This document shows positions 21,701-32,829 of a DNA stretch of 64,000 nt, piece after piece. A program made the position numbers and the translations under genes. This DNA is from Akebia trifoliata (Eukaryota > Streptophyta > Magnoliopsida > Ranunculales > Lardizabalaceae): NCBI GenBank assembly GCA_017979445.1, contig CM030705.1, positions 9,188,679 through 9,252,678 on the forward strand, written 5' to 3'. Under the pieces are notes generated by a model that was not told the origin of the DNA, searched no databases, and saw only the letters and a program-made list of their open reading frames with translations. Position 1 is the stretch's first letter. Each line of letters begins with the position of its first letter.

Positions 21701-24700
21701 AGAACAGGTATGACACAATATAATTCACCACTATAGCCTCATTAACATGCATATGCATAGTTGTAAAAGATAACAAAGAGTACACAAGAAGATGATACAT
21801 TACTTGCTATCATGTAACGTTTTGAAACATTTGAACCATGCTATAAGGGCTTGTTTAAGGACATAGATAGCATGGTTGAGATAACAAGCATCTTGTGAAC
21901 ATCTAGGATCAATGCACCCAAGTGACTGACCCATCTAGGAAAATACATTCTCTACATTTATTTGTGATGAAGTGGCTGGTTTGACAACCGGACTGAAGGT
22001 CTCGAAAAAATCGTTCTCTTTAAATTGGGTTTCTAACCTTTTCCTACAAGGTGAGCATTTTAGCAATCAAAGAATCCACTGAGGAGAAGTTCCATTTTGT
22101 GAATTCATTTTACAACCAAAAACATTCAATGTGGTGAACATGCAATGAGAGCTAACTAGGAGAAAGAAAGGAACATGTGATAGGACAAGAAATAAGAAGA
22201 TGATAAGTGTGAAATAGTTCCACAAGTTGATGGCAAGACTTGGACTGAGTGAGGATGGTATGACTACTAGTATAATGTGATCAACTAATATCAAAACATC
22301 AATGGTGAACGAGCATGTGGGTATTATGTGGTTGTACAAGTGATCCAGCAAGACATGATCATGAGTGATGCTATGAAGCTAATGTACTATGGATCCTTTA
22401 AGGGACATCTGCGTTGTTGGATCTGAAGGCGGTGAGAAGTCCTTATTCAAGGAAGGTACATTGGTCAAGGAGCTTTCATTGGATGGTTCCAGAATAGTAG
22501 ATCAGGTAATGAGCCTAACAAGTAGAGGCTCATGGAGAAGTCCATCCCATGCAATCACTATTCCATTCTTACGTCCGAATGGCTACTCTATGTGATAACT
22601 TCTATGAATATCTACGTCATAGACATCAGTATAAGGAGGAAAATGTCGTGGAATGGGATCCAAGAAGCATATTTTATTATTTAATAATGAAGATGGGGAG
22701 GCAATACAAGAAAATGGAAAAATATTTCCATAAAAACTGAGGTATCAAGAAATATACACTAGGTGAAATTTGATTTCTTAACTAAAATTAGATTGTAGGA
22801 TTAAGAATCTGAAGAGTGGTAGTTGGTAGACAATCGATGATGTAGACTTCGAAGGAGAAGATTTCTACCAAAAATCTTGATGGCATTATATGCAATGAAA
22901 CATTACAATGAGGCAGGTTTCATTGATGTGATGATGTTTCCATTTAGGTCTCCCATTATGGGTTTATGTGTGAAGATAAGAAATTTGTTTAAGAATTCAA
23001 CATTTATCAAGAAGATGAAGGAAAGTTGTTCCAGAAAATTCTTCAATTCCATCACACCAAAAAGAAACATTTTCATTTCAAATCATTCGGTATACTGGAT
23101 TAAACCTCCCTTGGGGTGGCTCAAACTCAATGTGGATGGTGCCTCCAAATCAAATCCAGATCTATCAGCAGGAGGTGCTATTCTTCAAAACGAAAATGGA
23201 TATTTTTTGAAGGCTGGTTGCTGGTTTTTCAGGAATGGCACAAATAATGCAGCTGAAATTAGAGCGCTGGCCAAAACACTTAAAATATTTAATCTGAGGC
23301 AGCAGATTACCTTGGCACCTCGATAGTGGAAGGTGGAAATATTATCAGCTTTGTCAAGATGTAACTTGAGACTTCAGCACACAAGAAGAGAGGGGAATAT
23401 GGTGGCAGACACTTTGGCAAACTTTTCCCTAGAATGTCAGTTATCTTGAATTTTCAATGCCGGGTCAGTTTACCTGGTTTGGCTAGAAAAACATTGTCGA
23501 GTGACAAACTTGAACTCCCAATGGTTAGAGTTGTAAACTAATCTGGGAATTACCAGTGTAATATTTTAAATTAATATATCCCTCTTTGCTTGCTTAGCAG
23601 AAATGTAGGTAACAAGGAAATTTTTTTAACACTCTCTCAAGGGATTAAACCAAGGACAATAGCAAAAAATCATCAATAGGTATAACAAAATAGTGAAAAT
23701 CAGAAACTGAAAGAACTGGAGATGGGACTCCAAATATTACAGTACCTTTTACTCAATGGCTCAACACATCCTTATCTTTAAATAAAAAGGAACACAACTA
23801 CTTTTTTTTCCTACCTGACAGCTACCACAAATTGAGCTGGGATGATTATTAGATTCTTAGCATGTGAATGTTAATTTTTTTAGTTTGTCAAAATAGTCAT
23901 AGAAGGATTGCCTAATCGTGGTTCCGTTGTATGGAAATGGCATTTACATTGATGGAGCTAAATGAAAGGCGTGCTTATCTATGTTGTGATTGAGGTGTAA
24001 CCATCTAGTACATGTCCATGGTATCCTACCTATCATATACTCCTTGATTAAAAGACCAGTGGGTGATAATGTAAATATGCAATCGAAATCTTTAGTAAGA
24101 TGACTAACAGAGAGGATTTTCGAATGTGAAGATCCGATAAATCAATATGCAGATCAATTGAATAAAAATTTACATTTAAGGGCACGAAACATATACGAGT
24201 GAGAGGCAATGTTTTTTTTTAATTACCCATAATCACTTTGACGTTAAAAAATATATTTCAAGAGATGGGAATTTCCCTGCGTTATTTGTCATGGGAAGTA
24301 GCTCTAGTATCTAGGTACAACTAAGGATCAATAGGGTTTATAACTGTCATGGTAGCAAATGCCTTTGGTAGGCATGATTAATACCTTTCCTCTAATCTAA
24401 CAATGAACATTCCTTCTCAATCATAATTGAAAATTTGTCAAATGTGAGGAACATGTTGAGGCTAATTCATAGAATATAGTGGACCTTGACCTGTATGAGA
24501 CATATCTTGGAGTCATTAGGCTGTCTTGATTTATTGTATTGATCGTGGCTCCAAATATTATTCCTTTTCTCCGATCATAATGTTGATAGCTGTTTCCATT
24601 ATGTTGCCCAATGAAGGCTATCTCAATGAGGATGCCTTGGCTTCATGGAGTTGAGACATAACTCTTGACTCAAAAAATTGGGCACAAGTACAATATGCAT

Positions 24701-26731
24701 TAGAATTAGTGCTTTACCAGGCATGGGAGTGACGAAGTCTTATAGTACCGACCAAGACCTTAGAACACCAAATAAAAACAATCCACATAAAGGAAATACC
24801 ATTCTATAGGTCGAGAGCACCACATAAATTATTGAATTAATTAGATATCTACTTTGAGATGAATACATTTCCATGTATGCATTCTTGAATTTTGTGGTGG
24901 CATTGTAATTATATGGTCTTTGACGACCAAGCAAAAAAATTTCAATTCCCAACCTGACTTCTCAAGGCGTTATCAATCTATTTGACTGGATTAGAGCTTT
25001 CTGATTTAATGTTGAATTAGTTATGGTCAAACTATTTGGTCTGTGCTATCTCACAATGGAGATTTTCCAAGTTTTTTTTGTTTTTGTTTTGGTTTTGGCA
25101 GGCTTTGAATGTAAGTAACATATGAGGGGAAGGAGTGTTTCCATCAACAAACCTATTCACTATTTTCTCTTTAAGAACAAGTATAGATTGGCTCTTCCAC
25201 AATAGGGAGTTGTGAGGATTGAACCTCAAAGAGACCATCTGATAAAAAAAAAAGTGAAAGAGCCATGTTGTAGAAGCTATGCTTACAATTAAAATGGTGA
25301 AGGAAAACTCCATCTCAAAGTACCATCATCAATTTCTCACAAAAAAGCAAGGCACTCTGACAAAATGAAAAGAATTTAAAAAAAAAAAAAAAGGAAGAGT
25401 AAAAAAGAGCTCACAAAAATCTAGGTTTGGTTCCATATGTTGCAATCTAGCCTCAGTAAAATTTGTTTGATTACCAACTTGGAAAATACTATACTCGAAT
25501 GACATTGGAGGTTATCCATCAAATGAACCATTGAGATAGGACAATATTCCTAGGGATTCCCAAATGAAACGGCTCTCTGGGAAACATGTATTGATCCCGA
25601 CAAAACGAATGTTTATCTGACCATCATAGCCATAATTTTAATGTTTTGAATCAACACCGTTTGAGGTTAGAAAAGTTCTTAAGACTTTGTAAAAGCAAAG
25701 CTTTACATGTAAATAACTATTCTTTAGGGAAAGCTCCTAATAGAATAAATAATACAAGAGTTCAAAATGGTTAATGTTAAGAAAAGAGCCTTATTGAATT
25801 TAGAGATAACAAATGAACCCTATATAGAGTTTAAATATCGAATTCCAAGAACCAAAAAATAAATAAATAATTCTACTTAACTTAGAATATTCATGGTTTA
25901 GAAATACTAATTGTGTCAAACCAGATTAGAAAATATTACTTATTGATACTAGTGGCCCTACTAAATATCTTATCTAAAATCTAAAAACAGCCTTCCATGT
26001 TGGTGATGAGATACAGCCTAATGATTAGGGAATCTAATGGATCATATTATATAGATCATATGCTCTATTACCACCAAACACCATCTTACCCACAACCAAA
26101 TAAATTTCTAAACTTTTTGACAATTCAATAAAGAAGGGACATCAAGAGAATTTAATATGCCAATAGCCAGGTAATCAGGTGAGCCAAACTTGGCAAGATT
26201 GTTGGTAGGCATCAATCACTAATTAAAATATACAAATAAATCTAAGCACTTTGATAGAAAAAGTTGAACATCATCATTCCCCATCAATATACATCAATCA
26301 TTTGCAATGTCTACCCAAAACTAAACATAAAGATGAAATTTAAAATTGAAAGATCATCCATATTTATTTATAATAGTTTTTTATCTACTAGAAATGATTA
26401 CAGATTATAATTAAAAACTCTCTTACGGTAAGTAAACAGAATTCCACAATCCTTGATCTGATCAAAGCAACAATACTATAATGAAATTCACAGAATTAAA
26501 AAAGAAAAAAAAATCATTTTATAAAATGTCATAAATGTCTTGTTTTGGCAATAGGAGTCTACTATTCAAACCAAGAAAGTTAATCTACACTGAAAAAATC
26601 AAAATCAAATCCAACTTTTTCTTCCAAACCGAAGCTTTCAACTTTAGGGAGCGGCGTAGGCAATTTGTATTAAAAGGGAGTAGTCCCAAGTAGTATAGCA
26701 ATGCTCCTAGATCTATTTACCACATTAGAAC

Positions 26732-26776
<45 letters not shown>

Positions 26777-27264
26777 GTGAAAAACAAAGTCCCCCCCCCC
26801 CCAGGATTTTCCTATATATATTTATGCGTTAAAAAATAATGGAAACAAAACTGACACGATGGTCGGACCGATTTGAACAGCATCCGAGGTTCTACATAGA
26901 TTAACAAATTAAACTAAAAAAAGACCCAACACGGGGAATGACGACAAAGATGATGATGTCTTCCTTCCCACGAGGTGTGCCCATAGTTAGCGAGTGCAGA
27001 TTTATGATATAGAGAGAGAGAGAGAGAGAGGTAGGAGAAGTGGTTGGAAGTTGGAACCCTACTGTGAGAGAGAGAGGGAATTTCCCCAATCAGTCATCAC
27101 GAGACTATGGTAAAGATTTGATTCATTTTCTTCTTAAAAATAAAATCTCTCATTCTCTTTTAAATCTAAAAGAAAGAAAATGGATAAAACGCTCTAACCA
27201 AGAAAATAATGATGAAAATAAACATTGATAATCTCTGATCGATTTCTATCTGAGTGCTGACACA

Positions 27265-27305
<41 letters not shown>

Positions 27306-28531
27306 CATTTTTTTTCGCTACACCCAAATTATTCCGACTTATGCGTTTTTAGTTAATCACTCGGTCAACGATTTCCTCGTTAGAAACGAGAAAAGTAATG
27401 GAAGATTTAAAGATCTACGGATTGATCCATGGGTTCAATTAACCGTATCTTATTTATATAAAAAAAATTTAAAAAAAAATCAATAAAAACATGGATAAGC
27501 AAACCCATCTCTCTGCAACATAGATTTTACAACTCAAACCAGGTCCAGTTCCATCTCTCTCTCATCTTGCATCATTTAACGAGTATGTGTGAGTGTGAGA
27601 GTGAGAGTGATACCTGTAAAGATCCGTAGGGGTCCATTACTAAGAGTTTTAAGCTGAGCTTCAACACGCCGCATGAACTCCATCGCCTCTTGTAAAGGCC
27701 TTGTTAACTCCTCTCGATATTTCACCAACATATCGTAGTAAGCTTCCTAAAAATTAACTTAAAGAATTAAAAAACTATAAAAAAATGAAAATACCCTAGA
27801 GATAATGAGCAAAATTGAAGGGAAAAAAACACATAATTCAGTATTCCAGTTTTAAAAAGCCTTCATTAGTACTACAATCACCATGAATTTATCAAGTTCT
27901 GGGTCTTTTGAGGGATCATCTCCGCAAGTCACCGAAGATTTCTGTCGCGTCTCGAACTCCCGCCTAACATCTGTGAGCCTATTCACTACTTCTGCTGGTG
28001 CTCCCACCTGTGTCAACAACAAGTCAACAACAACAAAATAAAGAAAATGAGAGAGAGGGGGAGAGAGACCAAGTCTTTGAGTTATACCTTTTGGCAATCC
28101 ATATAAGCTTCCAAAAGGTTAGAGTAGCGAGGGTGAGCGATGATCTTAGCCTTAATGGCTTCAACTTCGTTTGAGCTTCCATTCCCTCCTTGTTGATGTT
28201 GTTGTTGATGATCATGATCATGGTGATGCACTGTTTGATGTTCACCTCTCAATAAAGAATAATGAAATTCTTGAACTTGATGAGAAGAACTAGCTTCAGT
28301 CTTCACAATCGGAGGTGCTTCAGAGAGAAAAGACTCTCCAGATTGAAGATGAAAGGTATTGATTGGTAGATGTGGTGGTGGTTGTTGTTGATGGTTATTA
28401 ACGTTAGACCCACCGTTGTTGCTTCTCCCATAAACAGAAGTAGAAGAAGAATTGGGTGCAACAGCAGGCGCAGCATATAAGAAACTCCCCCATGTAGATG
28501 TATTCTCACTTAGTTGAGAATAGTCCTCCAT
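18791..28531 (-). CDS. KNAT1: Class I KNOX homeobox protein, KNAT1/BREVIPEDICELLUS type
   Basis: Exons on the minus strand: 28531-28088, 28007-27882, 27746-27614, 19496-19243, 18994-18791. All junctions are GT-AG and in frame; 386 residues (KNAT1 of Arabidopsis has 398). In order: a low-complexity N/H/Q-rich N-terminus (1-120); KNOX1 (about 121-163, [20 protein letters not shown]); KNOX2 (about 178-228, [18 protein letters not shown]); a [13 protein letters not shown] linker; ELK domain (about 268-289, here [14 protein letters not shown]); TALE homeodomain (about 290-353) with the P-Y-P loop and helix [11 protein letters not shown]. The C-terminus [19 protein letters not shown] marks the KNAT1/BP group rather than STM. 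Family role: a nuclear transcription factor that, with BELL partners, maintains meristem identity and internode patterning. The start is fixed by MEDYSQLSE and by no upstream in-frame ATG of the family type. Confidence 0.96.
19095..19222 (+). mobile_element. tRNA-derived SINE in KNOX intron 4
   Basis: 'gccaacttgttaagttggttaaag' (A-box region) and 'acttgggttcaaaaccc' (B box) are followed by a short body and an A-rich tail (taaaggtaaaaaaaaac). It lies antisense to the KNOX gene and ends about 15-20 nt from the donor of exon 4 (GT at 19242-19241). It belongs to the same type as 52901-53013 and 45819-45932. The target duplication is not clear. Confidence 0.65.
20063..20351. mobile_element. CACTA-type MITE, copy 1
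   Basis: Ends CACAATGTGAAAAAAGCCC and (complement of the right end) CACTACGTGAAAACTGG are flanked by TTG at 20060-20062 and 20352-20354. CACTA termini with a 3-bp duplication define the superfamily. The interior has arms such as 'ttcgacggaccaaaattgtcaa' and lacks coding capacity. It lies in KNOX intron 3. A sibling in opposite orientation lies at 46479-46775. Confidence 0.85.
21070..21440 (+). repeat. Diverged local duplication
   Basis: 'atcaagcattcatattctaa' with 'aaag' occurs at about 21072 and 21282. In both places it is followed, after about 80-140 bp, by an A-rich run and 'cttcatcaatgatg'. The copies have drifted apart by indels. Nearby, 'atgtcccaacctagttgc' also occurs twice (about 20862 and 20978). 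Confidence 0.6.
22877..23449 (+). pseudogene. Broken RNase H-like (RVT_3) fragment, probably from a LINE
   Basis: [20 protein letters not shown] and then [15 protein letters not shown] carry the first Asp and the Glu of a plant reverse-transposon RNase H domain. An in-frame TAG follows LAPR (about 23324). In the same frame the sequence resumes with [17 protein letters not shown], the domain's C-terminal motif with the last Asp, and stops at 23447-23449. The segment that should carry the middle catalytic Asp is missing, so the domain is dead. The region after it, to about 23580, looks like a LINE 3' UTR (ends in 'attaatatatccc'). It lies in KNOX intron 3, antisense to that gene. Confidence 0.75.
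26737..26774. repeat. (CT)n microsatellite in KNOX intron 3
   Basis: A 38-bp uninterrupted TC/CT run (GA on the gene's sense strand), followed 15 bp later by a C run at about 26790-26801. With the tracts at 27011-27031 and 27271-27301 it forms a GA/CT-rich cluster in the first 900 bp of the intron. Confidence 0.95.
27011..27031. repeat. (GA)n microsatellite in KNOX intron 3
   Basis: A 21-bp GA run, with 'gagagagagaggg' again at about 27065. It is part of the GA/CT cluster near exon 3. Confidence 0.9.
27271..27301. repeat. (CT)n microsatellite in KNOX intron 3
   Basis: A 31-bp CT run about 310 bp from the exon 3 donor on the gene's strand. Class I KNOX genes of other plants are bound by GAGA-binding BBR/BPC proteins at comparable repeats. 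Confidence 0.9.
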
Positions 28532-28980
28532 TTCTCAACAACTGAAAACCTAAAACCCTAAATTCAATTGAGAAAAAAAAATTCTATAAAACCCTAAAAG
28601 AAAGAGATAGAGAGAAACACTGGTACTGATATGCTGCCTTTGAGTTTCAGGTAGATGGGTTTGCAGAAGAAGTGATGATAATTAGAGATGAATTTGATCT
28701 AATAAAGGAAGAGAATTGGACGGGTAAAGATGAGATTTCAAAGGGTGACTTATGGTAATCAAGATGGGTTGTGTTGCATTGAAACTTCAGCATTGTAAAA
28801 GAAGAAGAAGAAGAATATCAGGTGTTTATCTGAGATTTGTAGATCTTAATTATTTGGGAGAAGAAGCTTCAGTTGGTCCGCCAAGGTTCATCGGCCATGG
28901 CTCCATCTTCAAGTGGATGACAAAACGCTCCTTCAAGTAGAGAAAAAGCACAGAACCTACATAAATAGATTTTCGAGATA
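28532..28980 (-). promoter_or_regulatory. Probable 5' UTR and proximal promoter of the KNOX gene
   Basis: On the minus strand the 120 bp before the ATG read as a CT-rich leader (gtgtttctctctatctc, then 'ttctttt') with two 'taggg' motifs, typical of plant 5' UTRs. A (CTT)n tract lies at about 28798-28815. An AT-rich 'tctatttatg' near 28960-28970 could serve as a weak TATA element. The transcription start is not certain. Confidence 0.45.
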
Positions 28981-29211
28981 AGGCTATTGGTCCTCCCTCT
29001 CTCTCTTTCAAGTTTCAAGGATGCTTTTAAAAGTTTCACCGGTTTTGTTGGATATTATATTCAGGGGTTGATTACGTTTTATACCTCCGCAACTGTTGAT
29101 GAATATGTGAGAGATACCAAACTACGTTTTCAAATTGATGACATACCGTACTGTTCGTAGTCTTCTATTTAGTATTCCTTTCTACTTAATATCTATTATC
29201 TTTATCTTTAA

Positions 29212-29421
29212 CTAGAGGGTGCCACGTGGAAACGCACAGAAGGACTTACATGTAATTTGAAATGTTGATTAAAGAGTTATTTAAGATTAGATAGTAAAAA
29301 CAATACTTTAGAAATTTTAGAAAAACAAAGCAAAGTGATTACAATTTCGTTGGTTGGAAAAAAAAAATGGATTTTCTTTTTATCAAAATGACTGATTATA
29401 TTAAATTTATTAGGCTTCTCT
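29212..29421 (-). mobile_element. Helitron fragment, reverse orientation
   Basis: On the minus strand it ends '...tgtgcgtttccacgtggcaccctctag|t': a short hairpin followed by CTAG and T, the Helitron 3' signature shared with 61104-61398. The body ('agtaaatctaatcttaaata'-like, 'aaatttaatataatcag') matches the family. The 5' end is lost. Confidence 0.55.
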
Positions 29422-29424
29422 CTA

Positions 29425-29575
29425 ACTTAGGCCGGAGGGGCGGAGTCAGGATTTTGCCCATGTGGGGCCAACCAAGAGTAAAAAAATATTTGTGGGGACA
29501 ACTAAGAATAAAAGAAAAAATAGTTGTAGGGACAACCAAAAGTGAAAAAAAAATTTATGTGACTAATAATGACTG
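29425..29575 (+). repeat. 'ggcggagtcaggatttt' repeat
   Basis: 'aggggcggagtcaggattttgcc' followed by three diverged units of 'tggggacaacnaagagtaaaaaa'. This motif is familiar from plant interspersed repeats. I cannot assign its superfamily. Confidence 0.4.
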
Positions 29576-29685
29576 ATTTTTTTATTTGTCACTAAAATCT
29601 ACCGCAATAACTCACTAATCCATAGACTTTGAAAATTCTTGTGTTGGCAAGTACCCCCACAACCCCTAATGTAAATCCACACCTA

Positions 29686-29813
29686 CCTATACTGCTATCT
29701 CAGAGTTGTAGATCATTTGTCTTGGGATACGTAAAATCATAAATCTTTTTCTTTTATATCCCAAGGTAAATGATCTACTATTCTGTGATAGGAGCGTCAG
29801 ATTATCACGATTC
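29686..29813. mobile_element. MITE with CTTGGGATA core
   Basis: 'gttgtagatcatttgtcttgggatac' pairs with 'atatcccaaggtaaatgatctac'. The outer 'gctatctcag / ctgtgatagg' pair, and the right terminus 'gtcagattatcacgatt' matches the 6932-7080 family. Confidence 0.6.
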
Positions 29814-29960
29814 TAAATTTAAATATAAAATTGACGGAATTTATGATCACTCAAATTTTGATGTCAAATCACTTTTTTTTTTTTAATAAGTGAGCAAATT
29901 GTATATATAACAGAAAGAATGTACAAAAGGAAAGGAAATAAGCTCTTTAAGTTAAAAGTC

Positions 29961-30248
29961 TAAGCAAAGGGAGATTCTTATGCAAACATATATGTATTAA
30001 AAAAACTTATTTGTAATTTAAAATATTAAGTAAATAATTTTTAAAGATTACATAATAAAATATAAATTTTTGTAATTTTTAAAACAAACGAATGTAACTG
30101 CAAGGTAATGGATTGCAATTTTCTTGATTTTTGACAAAAATGACCTTTGATTATATCAAATTTAAATGAAAGATGGGGGTATTTGTGGGATCTAAATTTT
30201 GGTGTCAAACCACTTCTACTCCACTTTCCCACACCATAATGATAAAGA
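29961..30248 (-). mobile_element. Non-autonomous Helitron, reverse orientation
   Basis: On the minus strand it begins TCTTTATCATTATGG and continues 'aaagtggagtagaagtgg', the family's 5' block. It ends near 29965 in a degenerate '...catatatgtttgcat' hairpin. Its 5' end abuts that of the next element (head to head). Confidence 0.6.
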
Positions 30249-30497
30249 TAATATAATGAGAGTAGGTGAAGTAGAAGTGGTTCAACACCAAAATTTGAAT
30301 GGTAATAAATGCCATCAATTTTATACTTAAATTTAATATAATAAGGGTCATTTTTGTATATAAAAAAAATTGTGCTCACCTTAATTAATTTTCAAAATTA
30401 TGAAAGTACCTATTTTACTATCTAATCTTAAAAATTTTCTTTTATCAATACATACAAGTCCTTTTGTACATGTGTGTACGCACGTGCCACCCTCAAG
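30249..30497 (+). mobile_element. Non-autonomous Helitron, forward orientation
   Basis: 5' block 'aatataatgagagtagg...gaagtagaagtggttcaaca'; 3' end 'gtgtgtacgcacgtgccaccctcaag|t', a hairpin 10-12 nt before the terminus with CAAG in place of CTAG. Confidence 0.6.
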
Positions 30498-30514
30498 TTT
30501 TTAATAAAGAGAGG

Positions 30515-30973
30515 TAGGGGTGCAACTTGATCCGATTCAAATCAAGAATCGAACTAAACCGATAGCTTTGGGGTGGTTTGAAACAAATTGCGGTTTAGTT
30601 CCGGATTACAAAAATGGAGAATCGAGCCCTTATGCAATAAATATATATATATATATACTTATTATAAATTATTTTAGGAATTAGGACATAGATTAATGAT
30701 CTTTTATGGATAAGCTAATGATTTTTTATGAATAGATTAATGATTTATTTTATGAAATTTTATATTTATTTTTTCACTAAAAAATGTTACTTATAATTTA
30801 TAGAATATTGGCAACACATAGAACCGAACCGAATCATACCGACTTTAGTTTGGGTTGGGTTGGGTTGGTTTAGTTCCAATGGAATTTGATTTGATTCTGG
30901 TTTTTAATTAGTGGAATCAACCTAGTCAATTTAGTTCCAATTTGACCTCAAACCGAACCAAGTTGCACCCCTA
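30515..30973. mobile_element. hAT element with 8-bp duplication
   Basis: Termini TAGGGGTGCAACTTG at both ends in inverted orientation. Flanks aagagagg (30507-30514) and aagagaga (30974-30981) agree at 7 of 8. The interior is rich in 'ggtttggttc / gaaccgaacc' arms and has a short (TA)n. No transposase. Confidence 0.8.
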
Positions 30974-31206
30974 AAGAGAGAGTGTGCATTGTTCATTACC
31001 TCTACATTTAAGATTGTCATATACACTATTTTCGATTCATGATTAAGGCTCTCCATTGGGATCCGAAGGCAATGTATCCCTGGGAAAATTGTACTAATCC
31101 CAATAAGGCAAGTGTTAATCTTTATAAAATCTATACTTTTTATATTATCTAAACCGTCTATTAATGGACAACTTCAACTGTGGATCAAATTTAGAAAAGT
31201 CATTAT

Positions 31207-31678
31207 ATTTACTATTATAATAAGAAAATGCGAGTAGAAGTGTTCGAGGCCAACATTTGGATCTCACAAATGCCTCCTCTTTTACATTTAAATTTAGAAT
31301 AATGATTTTCTGACGCCCCCATCACATTTAAATTTAGAATAAAAGAGGATGGTATGTGCTAACATTTGTCATAATTCTTTTTCTTGTGTATCCCGAGGCA
31401 AATGATTTACGATTCAGTGATGGATGCATGAGGGTTGTATGTCAGAAGGGGGCATCAGATTATCACAACTATTAAATTTAATATAATCAAGGTGATTTTG
31501 GTCAAAAGTAAAAAAAAAAAATTGCAATCCCATGATTTGTGTGATCCCGTCAATTAATTTTTAAAATTACAAAATATCTCTTTTATTATGTAATCATTAA
31601 AAATCCCTTTAATTAATATTATAAAATACAAATAAGCCTTTATTTTACATATGGGTTTGCACAAACCATCTTCTTCTT
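31207..31678 (+). mobile_element. Non-autonomous Helitron split by a MITE
   Basis: 5' block 'tttactattataataagaaaatg', then 'agtagaagtgttcga' and 'ggatctcacaaatgcc'. The 3' end near 31678 has a degenerate 'catatgggtttgcacaaacc' hairpin. The MITE at 31299-31470 interrupts it. Confidence 0.55.
31299..31470. mobile_element. MITE with CTCGGGATACA-type core, nested
   Basis: 'aatgattttctgacgccccc' at the left pairs with 'gggggcatcagattatcac' at the right. The core 'tgtgtatcccgaggcaaatgattta' is in the right half; the left half of the core hairpin is degraded. Confidence 0.6.
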
Positions 31679-31679
31679 A

Positions 31680-32220
31680 TCATAATAAAAGAAGGGTGAT
31701 CTAACACCATTGACACAAATCCACATTAATAATCTTTTAAAATAACAAGACTGCTTTTACATGCTACTTCTGTTTTTAAGAGTGCATACACCCATTTAAA
31801 TTAGAATAACTTTACATCCTAACATAGCAAAACACCCTTAAAAGAGTTTATAACAAGAGATTTAGAAGTCTTCCATATCCCCTTATTTAGGAAATGTGAA
31901 TGTTCTAATGTGTTTTAATACACACTTTTATTTTTCACTCGCAAGCATTCTACTAGTAGACATTGATAAAATAAATTAAATATGAAATCATCCTCATTCC
32001 TTTGGAATAAAAATATTTCATGTTCAACTTCCGATGACAAGATCAACACTAGTTTTCAACATAATTTTATATGATTCTTCGAATTCTCTTACATAATCTT
32101 CTAAATCAAATTGTAATTTAAATGACTTCGATGAATAAATTGAAGATTGAGCACCATGCATCTTGGTAAAAAATTCAAAGGTATTTGATAATAATAAATA
32201 AATAAAAACCATTCATCAAA
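31680..32220. other. Intergenic, nothing recognised
   Basis: AT-rich, with no gene or bounded repeat seen. Confidence 0.4.
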
Positions 32221-32629
32221 TAGGGGCTGTCAACGGCTGAATTTGGGTTGGGCTTGGACAATTCCTAATCCGATCCTAACTTAATTTAGACCAATCCCAA
32301 ACCCTCATCAATCCTAAATTTTCCGCACCCAAATTCCACGACATGCTTGGGTTTGATTTGAGTTATTTTTGGACTCGATAAAAACTTAAAATCCATGAAT
32401 AATTTAAAATAGTTTGATGTTAAACATCAAAATAGGTATACAATCTTGAAAATTTGTTGGAGGTGTGATGGTAAGCTTGTTGTTTCATGGTATACTTTAG
32501 TTATTTATTGTTTTATCTAACCATCTACAATATGATAATGGATCCAGAACCAAGTTGGGTATTGTTATCAGACCCTAACTCAAATTTTAGTTGATAGGTT
32601 TATATCAACGGTCCAAATTGACAACCCTA
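32221..32629. mobile_element. hAT-like element
   Basis: Left end TAGGGGCTGTCAACGG, right end complement TAGGGTTGTCAATTTGG. 'attcat' occurs in both flanks but offset by two bases, so the duplication is unproved. Confidence 0.5.
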
Positions 32630-32699
32630 ATTCATATTGTTACCATAAAAGTCGAAGCAGTTGACACAATCGAGTTTTTAAGGAAAAAAAAAAGGTCCT

Positions 32700-32828
32700 T
32701 TTTGCAATAAGTTGAAGATCAGACATATTTTTGCTAATGCCACACAAATTCATAGGTAAATCATCAAATAATTATACCCAATTGGTGAGGCGTTAGCAAA
32801 AGTTGATGTGGCAATAGAAGTTCTGTTT
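32700..32828. mobile_element. Small MITE, 'aacttttgctaatg' family
   Basis: 'tttgctaatgccacac...' at the left pairs with 'ggcgttagcaaaagttgatgtggcaatagaag' at the right. Relatives lie at 51587-51705, 60544-60651 and 63211-63309. Confidence 0.5.
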
Positions 32829-32829
32829 T

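Larger units (their letters stand above)
19497..27613 (-). other. Large third intron of the KNOX gene (8.1 kb)
   Basis: The intron splits KNOX2/linker from ELK/homeodomain, the position where class I KNOX genes usually carry their longest intron. It contains a CACTA-type MITE (20063-20351), a diverged local duplication (21070-21440), a broken RNase H-like fragment (22877-23449) and CT/GA microsatellites near its 5' end (26737-27301). Stretches 20360-21060, 21450-22380 and 23580-26730 show nothing I can name. Confidence 0.9.

Noticed and set aside
22389..22740. Overlapping ORFs of 63-68 codons upstream of the RNase H fragment
   Set aside because: No match to a reverse transcriptase or zinc-knuckle motif; the frames are short and overlap each other.
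24740..25313. Minus-strand ORFs of 70 and 93 codons inside KNOX intron 3
   Set aside because: Same strand as the gene, but no conserved domain and no sensible splice context that would make them exons.
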